Source: Polaribacter sp. Hel1_85 (GTDB lineage Bacteria; Bacteroidota; Bacteroidia; Flavobacteriales; Flavobacteriaceae). From it: a DNA stretch of 64,000 nt. Shown here in pieces: positions 9,433-18,294 of this stretch. Location: the NCBI RefSeq assembly GCF_000766795.1, contig NZ_JPDS01000002.1, positions 129,001-193,000 on the forward strand. The letters are read 5' to 3'. Within the stretch, counting starts at the first letter, position 1. Each line of letters starts with the position of its first letter. The position numbers and the translations under genes are program-made. The notes beneath the pieces are model-generated. The model was not told where the DNA came from. It made no database searches and saw nothing but the letters and a program-made list of their open reading frames with translations.

Positions 9433-10362
9433 ATGAAAAAAACATTACTTTTTATTGCTTTAATTGCAAGTGCAAGTTTATTTGCACAAGATCCTGTGGT
9501 ACAAAACCCAGGTTTTGACAAGTTAGTATATAAAGAAGGTAGCACAAGTACATGTTCTTGTGCGTTTTGGAGAAACAACGATTTAGCTTCTCAAGGTGAA
9601 ACATCAACTATAACTGGTGGTGCTGCTATTAAATTTGATGCTCTTGAAGCTGATGGAGTTTATCAAGAAATTGCTGTACTAGCTAATACTGATTATAAAC
9701 TATCTTTATTCTATAATTTTAAAGATGACTCAGATATTACTGCATCTGGTATAGATGGAGAATTAGAAATAAGAGTATTAAAGGGTTCTGGTTTTGAAGA
9801 TAGCTATACACCTACTTACTATACTGATGCTGTACAATCACCAACATCAGGTTTTGGATATTCTGACATAACCATTGTAGAGGATGCTTCAAAAAATCTT
9901 GCAACACAAGTTGTTACCAAACCTGCTGACACAGATTATCATACTGTAGATGTAACTTTTAGTTCAGGAGACGAAACATCTATCGCTATTTTTATCAGAG
10001 GTATAGGAAGACCTACAACTGCACCAGTAGATAAAACTGATGATTACACTTGGTCTACTGGAGACCAAGAAATTAGAGTTGATTACTTATCTCTTACTAA
10101 TGAAGGTGCTACAGCATCTGTTAACGATATTTTCTCTTCAAAAATTAGCATCTACCCTAACCCAGCAAATGAATTTGTGCAAATTTCTACAGACGAAACA
10201 ATTACTGGTATGGAAGTTTACAATTTAATTGGTAAGAAAGTTATTTCTTCATCAAAACTAATAAATAACAAATTAGATGTTTCTAATTTGTCTAAAGGAG
10301 TTTATGTTCTAAAAGTTATGAGTAATGACTTAGTAGGATCTAGAAAAATAATTATTGAGTAA
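9433..10362 (+). CDS. Small secreted carbohydrate-binding-like protein with T9SS tail
   Basis: A 309-residue secreted protein. Signal peptide about 1-18 (SASLFAQ). Residues about 20-225 look like a beta-sandwich binding module: NPGFDKL, a CAFWRNN segment, YQEIAVLANTDYKLSLFY, a VDVTFSSGDE strand and VDYLSLTNEG at the end. The same order of motifs (FW, YQEI with NYRLT, FNSGD, VDDIS) occurs at the C-terminus of the surface protein at 18.3 kb, so they probably share a fold and perhaps the ligand. Residues about 228-309 are a type A T9SS sorting domain (SIYPNPANEFVQI, KGVYVLKV). No catalytic motif is seen, so an alginate-binding role at the surface or in the medium is likely; an uncharacterised lyase cannot be excluded. 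It has its own three-unit operator and terminator. Confidence 0.7.
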   Translation: MKKTLLFIALIASASLFAQDPVVQNPGFDKLVYKEGSTSTCSCAFWRNNDLASQGETSTITGGAAIKFDALEADGVYQEIAVLANTDYKLSLFYNFKDDSDITASGIDGELEIRVLKGSGFEDSYTPTYYTDAVQSPTSGFGYSDITIVEDASKNLATQVVTKPADTDYHTVDVTFSSGDETSIAIFIRGIGRPTTAPVDKTDDYTWSTGDQEIRVDYLSLTNEGATASVNDIFSSKISIYPNPANEFVQISTDETITGMEVYNLIGKKVISSSKLINNKLDVSNLSKGVYVLKVMSNDLVGSRKIIIE

Positions 10363-10381
10363 AATTTGAATTATTTACTTT

Positions 10382-10417
10382 AAAAAGGTCCATTTTTAAT
10401 TAAGTGGGCTTTTTTTG
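10382..10417 (+). terminator. Intrinsic terminator
   Basis: A nine-pair stem with G-U wobbles (AAGGTCCAT against GTGGGCTTT) followed by seven T, 20 bases after the stop of the secreted binding protein. Confidence 0.7.
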
Positions 10418-10535
10418 TTCTAATTTAAATACTTAAAAAAGTGGGTTTGATAGTCATAAAACTGATATAAATCATTTTTAAAACTCAAAATCACTAATTT
10501 GTAAATTATTATTTTTTTAAAATATCAAATAAACT

Positions 10536-10565
10536 TACATTTGGTCGACCAAATTGGTTAACCAG
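10536..10565 (+). promoter_or_regulatory. Two-unit operator fused to PL17-kdgF promoter
   Basis: The -7 box TACATTTG (10536-10543) overlaps TTGGTCGACCAA (10541-10552), followed by TTGGTTAACCAG (10554-10565). PL17 starts at 10600. Confidence 0.87.
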
Positions 10566-10599
10566 TTTTAAATTCATTTTTATAGCAAAAGAGTTAAGC

Positions 10600-12870
10600 A
10601 TGAAATTAAAAAAAAGAATATCAAAAAGTATCGTATTTTTAATGCTGTTATCAGCTGTATTAGCTTGTAACAAAACAACTAAAAACACGAATGATGATGT
10701 AAAAAACGAAAGTTCACACCCTAGCTTAATTCTTACTACTAAAGGCGTTAAAGACATTAGAGCACAATTAGGTAATATACCTATTTTTGATAGTTCACTA
10801 AAAGCAGTTCAAGAAGAAATTGATGCAGAAATTGCAGCAGGTATTGAAGTGCCAATTCCAAAAGATTACTCTGGAGGATACACACACGTAAGACACAAAC
10901 GAAATTGGGTAGTGCTACAAAAAGCAGGTGTTTTATACCAAATTTTAGATGACGAAAAATATGCCAAATATGTAAAAGATATGTTGATGCAGTATGAGGC
11001 AATTTATAAAACATTACCACTGCACCCAAAAACAAGGTCTTATGCAAGGGGTAAATTATTTTGGCAATGCTTAAACGATTCAAACTGGTTGGTATACGTG
11101 AGTCAAGCTTATGATTGTATCTATAATTATTTATCAGAAGAAGAACGAAACAAATTAGAGACTAATTTATTTAGACCATTTGCAGATCATATATCTATAG
11201 ATAGTCCACAATTTTACCAAAGAGTTCACAATCATAGTACTTGGGGAAATGCTGCTGTTGGTATGATTGGCTTGGTCATGAATGATCAAGAATTAATTGA
11301 TCGTGCTTTATATGGTATTAAAGGCAAAGAAATGGATAAAACTGCAAAAGATGATGATGGTGGCTTTATTAATAAGGATGGAAAAGCTGGTTTTTTAGCA
11401 AATATAGAAGAGCCTTTTTCTCCAGATGGATATTATAATGAAGGTCCTTATTACCAACGTTATGCAATGTATCCTTTTTTAGTTTTTGCTGAAGGGTTAC
11501 ATAATGTAAAACCAGATTTAAAGATTTTTGATTATAAAGAAGGTGTACTTTTAAAATCGATTAACGCACTTTTAAATTTATCTGATGCAGATGGCGATTT
11601 TTTTCCGCTTAACGATGGTCAAAAAGGAATGTCTTATTACAACAGTGCCTTGGTTACTGCTGTAGATATCTCTTATCATTATGGAGAACAAAATCCTGGT
11701 CTATTAAGTATTGCAAAACAACAAAATAAAGTCTTATTAGATGATTCTGGTTTGGCTGTAGCACTTGGTATTAAAAATGGATTAGCAAAGCCATTCGATA
11801 AAAAATCAATTAATTTATCTGATGGTCCAAAGGGTAAACAAGGTGGTGTTGGAATTTTAAGAAATGAAGATATGGAACTTGTTTTTAAATATGCATCACA
11901 AGGATCAAGTCATGGGCATTATGATAAATTATCATATTCTTTATATGAAAAAGGAGAAGAAGTTCTTCAAGACTACGGGCTATCACGTTTTGTAAATATT
12001 GAACAAAAAGGTGGCGGAAATTACTTAAAAGAAAATAAAACTTGGGCAAAACAAACTATCGCTCATAATACTGTTACACAAAACGAAACATCTCATTATA
12101 ATGGTAAATATGAAATAGGAAGTCAAAATCATCCAACTTTGCATTATTTTTCTTCAGACAATAACAATGTAAAAGTTGCCAGCTCTAAAGTAACGAAAAC
12201 ATATCCTGGTACAGATATGCATAGAACAATAGCTGTTATTAAAGATGAAGATTTCGAAAAACCATACGTTTTAGATATTATGAAAGTGACTTCTGCTACA
12301 GTTAATCAATACGATTTTCCGTATTACTATTTTGGGCAAGTTTTACAAACTAATTTTAAATACAAAACACCACAAACATTAAAAACATTAGGCACTAAAA
12401 ATGGATACCAGCATTTATATGTAGAAGGTACTGCAAATGCAAATAGTGATAACTCTAAATTTTCTTGGTTCAATAATAACAAGTTTTATACACTTACAAC
12501 AGTAACAAATAATAAAGATGAATTATTATTTACTAGAATTGGAGCAAATGATCCTGAGTTTAATTTAAGAAGAGATCCAGCTTTAATGTTAAGACGTAAA
12601 AATGCTAAAAACACTTCTTTTGTTTCAGTAATCGAAGCACATGGTAGTTATAGTCCAGTTTCAGAGTCTGCATTTAACTCTAATAGTAGTATAAAAGAAT
12701 TAAAAGTTGTTTTAGATACAGAAAACTATACTGCTATAAAAATTACAAATGTAAATGGTAATTCAAAGCTTTTTATAACAGCAAATAAGAATGCTTCAAA
12801 AAAAGCAAAACATACATTAAAAATTAACAATAAGAATTATGAGTGGTCAGGTTCTTATTATTTCAATTAA
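10600..12870 (+). CDS. PL17 oligoalginate lyase, lipoprotein
   Basis: A 756-residue lipoprotein (Cys23 in VLACNKTT) of polysaccharide lyase family 17. The N-terminal alpha/alpha-barrel carries HNHSTWGN (Asn211-His212, matching N201/H202 of Alg17c) and DGYYNEGPYYQRY (about 276-288) with the catalytic Tyr region. The C-terminal heparinase II/III-like beta-sandwich has SHGHYDKLSYS and TIAHNTVTQN, which fit the metal-binding His/Asp set of the family. PL17 enzymes are exolytic: they release unsaturated uronate monomers from alginate oligomers in the periplasm. kdgF follows after 24 bases in the same transcript and handles that very product. Confidence 0.95.
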   Translation: MKLKKRISKSIVFLMLLSAVLACNKTTKNTNDDVKNESSHPSLILTTKGVKDIRAQLGNIPIFDSSLKAVQEEIDAEIAAGIEVPIPKDYSGGYTHVRHKRNWVVLQKAGVLYQILDDEKYAKYVKDMLMQYEAIYKTLPLHPKTRSYARGKLFWQCLNDSNWLVYVSQAYDCIYNYLSEEERNKLETNLFRPFADHISIDSPQFYQRVHNHSTWGNAAVGMIGLVMNDQELIDRALYGIKGKEMDKTAKDDDGGFINKDGKAGFLANIEEPFSPDGYYNEGPYYQRYAMYPFLVFAEGLHNVKPDLKIFDYKEGVLLKSINALLNLSDADGDFFPLNDGQKGMSYYNSALVTAVDISYHYGEQNPGLLSIAKQQNKVLLDDSGLAVALGIKNGLAKPFDKKSINLSDGPKGKQGGVGILRNEDMELVFKYASQGSSHGHYDKLSYSLYEKGEEVLQDYGLSRFVNIEQKGGGNYLKENKTWAKQTIAHNTVTQNETSHYNGKYEIGSQNHPTLHYFSSDNNNVKVASSKVTKTYPGTDMHRTIAVIKDEDFEKPYVLDIMKVTSATVNQYDFPYYYFGQVLQTNFKYKTPQTLKTLGTKNGYQHLYVEGTANANSDNSKFSWFNNNKFYTLTTVTNNKDELLFTRIGANDPEFNLRRDPALMLRRKNAKNTSFVSVIEAHGSYSPVSESAFNSNSSIKELKVVLDTENYTAIKITNVNGNSKLFITANKNASKKAKHTLKINNKNYEWSGSYYFN

Positions 12871-12894
12871 ATAAAAATAAATAAATTATAGATT

Positions 12895-13269
12895 ATGAAA
12901 CGAGTTAGTGAAAAGTACGTTATCACAAAAGATATGGAATGGGAAGTACTTGGTGGAGGAGTCTCAAGAAAATTCTTAGGTTACGATAATCAAATCATGA
13001 TGGTAAGCGTGAAATTTGATAAAGGAGCATTAGGTGCACCACATCAACATTTTCACACGCAAGCTACCTATTGTGTTTCGGGTAAATTCGAATTTGAAAT
13101 TGATGGAGTAAAGCAAATTATAGAAGCTGGAGATGGCGTATATATTGAACCTAACTTATTGCATAGTGCAATTTGTTTAGAAGAAGGACAACTAATTGAC
13201 ACATTTAGCCCGGTAAGAGAAGATTTCTTAACTGGTGATGGACCATCATATTTTGGAGATAAAAAATAA
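12895..13269 (+). CDS. kdgF: KdgF: cupin that linearises unsaturated uronate
   Basis: A 124-residue single-domain cupin. The likely metal ligands are His50, His52, Gln56 and His90 (PHQHFHTQ and EPNLLHS). KdgF converts 4,5-unsaturated monouronate from pectin or alginate lysis into open-chain 5-keto-4-deoxyuronate (DEH), speeding a step that otherwise runs spontaneously. Co-transcription with PL17 supports the name. No signal peptide is visible, so it acts in the cytoplasm or leaves by a route not seen here. Confidence 0.9.
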   Translation: MKRVSEKYVITKDMEWEVLGGGVSRKFLGYDNQIMMVSVKFDKGALGAPHQHFHTQATYCVSGKFEFEIDGVKQIIEAGDGVYIEPNLLHSAICLEEGQLIDTFSPVREDFLTGDGPSYFGDKK

Positions 13270-13281
13270 TTTAAAATAAAT

Positions 13282-13382
13282 CTGCTTGTAATAGCGAGAT
13301 TTTATAAACAGTTTTATTTAATTATGGAAACTGTATATAATTTCCATCTCAGTTATTAAATAGAGTACTCGCACAAAAGCAG
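13282..13382 (+). other. Structured 3' region after kdgF with two exclusive inner hairpins
   Basis: The 301-base gap after kdgF contains nested complementarity. Outer arms CTGCT (13282-13286) and AGCAG (13378-13382), then TGT/ACA, then GCGAG (13294-13298) and CTCGC (13368-13372). Inside, AAACTGT (13328-13334) can pair with ACAGTTT (13308-13314), or the overlapping ATGGAAA (13324-13330) can pair with TTTCCAT (13341-13347), but not both. There is no T run, so it is not a plain terminator. It lies upstream of the next promoter, hence in the 3' UTR of PL17-kdgF. Function unknown. Confidence 0.45.
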
Positions 13383-13460
13383 GTAATTAATTTCTTTAGT
13401 TCTATTAGAGGGGATTTTATGAAATAATTAACAAAAATTTTTTAATATCAAAAAAATACA

Positions 13461-13490
13461 TATATTTGGTTAACCAAATTGGTTAACCAA
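13461..13490 (+). promoter_or_regulatory. Two-unit operator fused to susCD-2 promoter
   Basis: The -7 box TATATTTG (13461-13468) overlaps TTGGTTAACCAA (13466-13477), followed by an identical unit at 13479-13490. The SusC start is at 13571, giving a leader of about 95 bases. Confidence 0.88.
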
Positions 13491-13570
13491 ATAAGATGTG
13501 TAATAATATTCAAAATGGATTACTATTGTATATCTTATTAAAAAAATAAAACAATTCAAATTAATTAACG

Positions 13571-16500
13571 ATGAACTTAAAAATTAAGTTAGTATTTATT
13601 ACAATGCTTCTTTTTAGTGCTATCAATTATGCACAAGAAAGTGTTACAGTAAATGGAAATGTTACTTCTAAAACTGATAATGAACCTATATTAGGTGCCA
13701 ATATCATCATTGAAGGAACAACAAAAGGAATAAGTACCGATTTTGATGGTAACTATAAAATTAAAGTTAAACAAGGAGATGTATTACAATTCTCTTACCT
13801 AGGCTTTAAAACTAAAAGTATAACTTTTATAAATCAAAAAACAATTAACGTAGCTTTAGAAGAAGATTCTAATGTTTTAGATGAAATTGTGATTGTAGGG
13901 TATGGATCTCAAAAACAAAAAAACTTAACAAATGCAGTCTCAAAAGTTTCAGGTGATGTGCTCGGAAAATCGATTACTCCTAGAATTGATGATGCCTTAA
14001 GAGGTAGAGTTGCAGGGGTTAATATTACTACAGCAAATACAGAAGCTGGGGGAGATACTCGTATCACTATTCGTGGTGCAGGATCTATTAGTGGTACATC
14101 TGCTCCATTAATTGTTGTTGATGGAGTTCCGATTGGAACAGACCCAGACTTACTAAGTAGTATAGATTCGAACAATATAGAATCAATAGAGGTACTAAAA
14201 GATGCTTCTTCAACTGCTATTTATGGGTCTAGAGGAGCAAATGGGGTTATAATAGTAACTTTAAAATCTGGTGTAGCTGGTGATACTAAATTTAGCTATA
14301 ATACATATACAGGTTATAGATGGGCTAAGAAAAATAATAACTTTAATTTATCTATTGGCGAAGAAGAATCTAGGATAGATCGATTATTTGCAAATGTAAA
14401 TTTGAGTGATGCTACACAGTTACAACTTGAAGATTTCAATGACGATTATTTAACGGCTAAATCAGAGTTAACGGCTCAAAAATATATAGCTGCTGCAAAT
14501 GGAGGTGAAACAGATTGGCAAGATGTTGTTTTTAGTGGAGGTCAAGTTACTAGTCATTCATTCTCTGCAAGAGGTGGTTCTGAGTTATCTAAGTTTGATG
14601 CTTCTATTTCTTATATTAAAGATGAAGGGGTTTTTCTTGTGGATCAATTTGAACGTTATAACGCTAGATTAAAAGTTTCGTCACAAACAAAAAATAAGAC
14701 CATTAAATATGGAGCTACAGTTAATGTTAGGTTTATAGATCAAGATAGATTACCTGTTTCATTTATTGATCCTATTAGACAAACTTCTTGGTTACCTGAA
14801 TACTTAAACAAAGGTACGCTAGCATATGTAAACCCATACCCGAATGCAGATGGAAGTAATTTAAATGCCGACAATACAGTTATAGGTAGTACTTATATAG
14901 ATGTTAATGATTTGACAGTAGGAAGTATTCCTTTAGAAAGTGCTTTTAATGGGTATTTTCAAGCAGATGGTAATGGAGGAATTGTAGTTGATCAAAACGG
15001 AAGTCCTGTTCCACATCCAACTTACGAAGGTTTAACAATAAGTTCTACAAACAATAACGGGCCTAGATCTTTTCTGGATTTAAGAGCAAGAACAAAAGAT
15101 CAATTTACCGGTTTTGGATCTTCTTACATAGAGTTTAAATTGGCAAAAGGTTTAAAATTTAAGCAATCCATAGCAGGGAATTATAGAACAACAAGAAACA
15201 CACGTTATATCAGTTATTTGTCAGATGAAGACCAATCACTGGAATCTAGAAGGGCAGATGAAGTATCTACTAGATTGCAGTTGAATGTTGAGTCCTTATT
15301 AACGTATAAAAAGAGTTTTGGCAAACATAATGTAAATGCATTAGCTGGTTTTACTTTTGATAAATTTAATTACACACTAATTAGTTTGGATGTGCAAGGT
15401 GTTTTTGCAGATGATTTTACCTCTAATATATCATTAGCAGATGCATCAAATTCACCAGAAACTTTTACATTTTTAGGAGAAGAGAAACTCATTTCTTATT
15501 TTGGTAGAGTTATTTATGATTATGATGATAAATATTTATTTACAGTTTCTGCTAGAACAGATGGTAGTTCTCGTTTTGGAATCGATAACAGATTCGGTGT
15601 TTTCTCAACTGCCTCTCTAGGTTGGAACATATCAGAAGAAAACTTTTTAAAAGAGAGCAATATCATTTCTAACCTGAAATTAAGAGCGAGTTATGGAATT
15701 TCTGGAAGTAATGCCATAGATAGTGATATTTTTAATTCTCTATACAGATCTCTAGCTTTAGCAAGTACAGTTCAGGTAGATGGTGCTACAGGTAGAAAAG
15801 TAACTAATTTAGGAGACCCAACATTGGGTTGGGAGCAATTGGTTGAAACCAATTTAGGTGTAGATTTCGGTTTTTTTAATGGATCTATAAATGGATCTGT
15901 AGATTATTACGATAAAAAAAGTGAAGATCTAATCTTAGATTTACAAGTGCCATCAGTAATTGGTTCTAACAATCAATTACAAAATATTGGTCAAGTAAAA
16001 AATTCTGGTATTGAAGTTCAATTAGATTCTAGAGTAATTAGAAAGGAAAACTTTTCTTGGTCTGTTTCTGGACAAATTTCAGCAAATAGAAATGAAGTGT
16101 TAAATTTAGGGGGTGCACAACAAATAGTTACTTCTCTTTCAGACGCAAACAGGCCAGTACAATGGATTACTGAAGTTGGTGGTCCTATATCTGCTTTTTA
16201 TGGTTATGTACAAGATACAAGTAAAGAAATACCTGCATACGAATTTACAGAATCTGGAAATGGAGTATTTGATAGATACGATTTAGAATCTCAATCTGTG
16301 TTTGTAGTAGATATAAATGGAGATGGAATTATTGATGAAGACGATAGAACGGTATTAGGGAGTCCATATCCTGATTTTGAATGGGGTTTTGTCAGTAGTA
16401 TAGACATATATGATTTTGATTTTAACTTTGCTTTAAATGGTTCTCATGGAGCGGAAAGAAGAGTTGGAGATATTGGAACTATTAGAAATTCTGATTTTTC

Positions 16501-16843
16501 TTCAGGACTTATAAATGGTAGTTTTACAGATAATAATCTAACGGCTCCAAGAAACTTAACATCAGCCCACATACAAGACGCATCTTTCGTAGCGTTAAGA
16601 AATGTTAGCTTAGGGTATACAATTCCTAATGAGTATATCAATAAATATGGTTTAAGTAAAGTACGATTATATGCCACAGGAGAACATTTGCTTTACTTTT
16701 TTGCAGATGGATATGAAGGTTTTAATCCAGAAGCAGCAGGTACTACTAGTAGTGGTGCAAATACACCAATTACATATGGTTATCAAAGAGGAGATGGACC
16801 CATCTCAAAAACAATCTCTTTTGGTTTAAATATTGATTTTTAA
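13571..16843 (+). CDS. SusC-like TonB-dependent outer-membrane transporter (pair 2)
   Basis: A 1090-residue SusC-family receptor: signal peptide ending NYAQ, carboxypeptidase-regulatory-like domain (about 25-105), plug (about 115-235, PLIVVDGVPIGT, TAIYGSRGANGVIIVT) and a beta-barrel ending ISFGLNIDF. It heads a four-gene unit with SusD and two glycan-binding lipoproteins, each starting within about 25 bases of the previous stop. Near identity of its N-terminal 100 residues with the SusC at 4.1 kb, against divergent barrels, suggests duplication followed by specialisation for different alginate fragments (inferred). Confidence 0.95.
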   Translation: MNLKIKLVFITMLLFSAINYAQESVTVNGNVTSKTDNEPILGANIIIEGTTKGISTDFDGNYKIKVKQGDVLQFSYLGFKTKSITFINQKTINVALEEDSNVLDEIVIVGYGSQKQKNLTNAVSKVSGDVLGKSITPRIDDALRGRVAGVNITTANTEAGGDTRITIRGAGSISGTSAPLIVVDGVPIGTDPDLLSSIDSNNIESIEVLKDASSTAIYGSRGANGVIIVTLKSGVAGDTKFSYNTYTGYRWAKKNNNFNLSIGEEESRIDRLFANVNLSDATQLQLEDFNDDYLTAKSELTAQKYIAAANGGETDWQDVVFSGGQVTSHSFSARGGSELSKFDASISYIKDEGVFLVDQFERYNARLKVSSQTKNKTIKYGATVNVRFIDQDRLPVSFIDPIRQTSWLPEYLNKGTLAYVNPYPNADGSNLNADNTVIGSTYIDVNDLTVGSIPLESAFNGYFQADGNGGIVVDQNGSPVPHPTYEGLTISSTNNNGPRSFLDLRARTKDQFTGFGSSYIEFKLAKGLKFKQSIAGNYRTTRNTRYISYLSDEDQSLESRRADEVSTRLQLNVESLLTYKKSFGKHNVNALAGFTFDKFNYTLISLDVQGVFADDFTSNISLADASNSPETFTFLGEEKLISYFGRVIYDYDDKYLFTVSARTDGSSRFGIDNRFGVFSTASLGWNISEENFLKESNIISNLKLRASYGISGSNAIDSDIFNSLYRSLALASTVQVDGATGRKVTNLGDPTLGWEQLVETNLGVDFGFFNGSINGSVDYYDKKSEDLILDLQVPSVIGSNNQLQNIGQVKNSGIEVQLDSRVIRKENFSWSVSGQISANRNEVLNLGGAQQIVTSLSDANRPVQWITEVGGPISAFYGYVQDTSKEIPAYEFTESGNGVFDRYDLESQSVFVVDINGDGIIDEDDRTVLGSPYPDFEWGFVSSIDIYDFDFNFALNGSHGAERRVGDIGTIRNSDFSSGLINGSFTDNNLTAPRNLTSAHIQDASFVALRNVSLGYTIPNEYINKYGLSKVRLYATGEHLLYFFADGYEGFNPEAAGTTSSGANTPITYGYQRGDGPISKTISFGLNIDF

Positions 16844-16856
16844 AAAACAACGTATA

Positions 16857-18284
16857 ATGAAAAAATATATAATTTTAATAGCAATTATAACAACAGGTTT
16901 TTATTCTTGTTCAAGTGATACGCTTTCATTAAGTAGTCCAAACGATGTAACAGTTGAAGACCTTTTAACATCAACTACTGGATTTGAGCAAATTTTAATT
17001 GGTGCTTATGACGCATATCAAAAAATACCAACAAATGAGTACTTGCTAACAGAGATAAGGTCAGATAATGCAACCGTTGGTGCTCAGTTTGGTAGTCTTG
17101 CAACGTATGATAATTTTAGTATCACAGAAGATAATGTTGAAGTTTTTAACTACTGGTCTAATAATTATAAGGTTATTTATCAAACGAATTTAGTTTTAGA
17201 TAATAGAGAAAACTTTTTAGCGCTTCCAGGTGCTGACAAAAGTGTTTTAGGAGAAGCTTATTTTTTAAGAGCACTTTCGCATTTTAATTTGGTTAGAATC
17301 TTCAGAGACATACCTTATGTAGATGGCGTATTAACCGCTGATAATTTTACAAATTATCCGCAATTAGCAGAGGCTACAACCTATGAAAAGATTAACGCAG
17401 ATTTTGAAATGGCAAGAAGCTTATTAGAAGTAACTAATAATTCTAAAACAAGAGCTACTCAAGGTGCTGCAATAATATTATTGGCAAAATCTCTTTTAAG
17501 CCAACCATCTCCTGATTATATTGGAGCGCAAACACTTTTATCACCTTTGGTTGTTGATACTAACGAATTTGGATATAAACTTACAAATAATTTTGATGAT
17601 ATTTTTGCAAGAGGAGATGGCGGTGATGAAAATAATGAAGAAATTATTTTTAAAGTACCTTATACACAATCTAGTGGAAATCCAGTAACTAGTGATAGTG
17701 AAACTGAAGACCAAGTTCAATCTGAAGGAGAAAGATGGAGTTTTGATATGACTGAAAATGGTCAATCAAATGGATCTAACCTTGCTACCGCAAATTTAGA
17801 AACATTAATGACTATAGTTTTAGAACCAGTTAGATTCCCTACTACCATTGTAGAAGACACCTTTTTCGATGATCGTACTTTTAACAATAAGTGGATTCCT
17901 GATAATGGAGAGGGTTCTGGAAATGACTGGATTGTTTTAAGATATGCAGATGTTTTACTGTTATATTGCGAAGCAATAATAGGTGATACACAGTCAACAG
18001 ATAATGCTGCAGCTATAGCAGCGTATAATAAAATAAAAGTACGTGCGGGTGTAGCTACATTAGATGCGGCAACAGAATCTTTATCACGTGAGGCATTACT
18101 TGCTGAACGAAGAATGGAATTTGTATTCGAAAATCAACGATTTTTTGATTTGGTAAGATTTGGTGTTGCTAATGATGTTTTGCAAGCGCATTCAGATGAA
18201 GCAGGATTGTTCTTTAATCCAAACGACATCTATTTAGGAACTCCTCAAAGAGAAATAGATAATTCAAATGGTTTCTACAAATAA
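16857..18284 (+). CDS. SusD-like outer-membrane glycan-binding lipoprotein (pair 2)
   Basis: A 475-residue SusD/RagB-family lipoprotein. The ATG at 16857 is preferred over an in-frame upstream ATG inside the susC end because it starts a lipoprotein signal peptide (ITTGFYSC). Family features: AYFLRALSHFNLVRIFRDIPYV, helical repeats, and the C-terminal segment LAERRMEFVFENQRFFDLVRFG with final NGFYK. It is the surface lid of the SusC encoded just before it. Confidence 0.95.
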   Translation: MKKYIILIAIITTGFYSCSSDTLSLSSPNDVTVEDLLTSTTGFEQILIGAYDAYQKIPTNEYLLTEIRSDNATVGAQFGSLATYDNFSITEDNVEVFNYWSNNYKVIYQTNLVLDNRENFLALPGADKSVLGEAYFLRALSHFNLVRIFRDIPYVDGVLTADNFTNYPQLAEATTYEKINADFEMARSLLEVTNNSKTRATQGAAIILLAKSLLSQPSPDYIGAQTLLSPLVVDTNEFGYKLTNNFDDIFARGDGGDENNEEIIFKVPYTQSSGNPVTSDSETEDQVQSEGERWSFDMTENGQSNGSNLATANLETLMTIVLEPVRFPTTIVEDTFFDDRTFNNKWIPDNGEGSGNDWIVLRYADVLLLYCEAIIGDTQSTDNAAAIAAYNKIKVRAGVATLDAATESLSREALLAERRMEFVFENQRFFDLVRFGVANDVLQAHSDEAGLFFNPNDIYLGTPQREIDNSNGFYK

Positions 18285-18294
18285 AAATAAAAAA

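Noticed and set aside
13909..14175. Antisense frame within SusC-2
   Set aside because: Mirror of the conserved plug coding sequence; no independent support.
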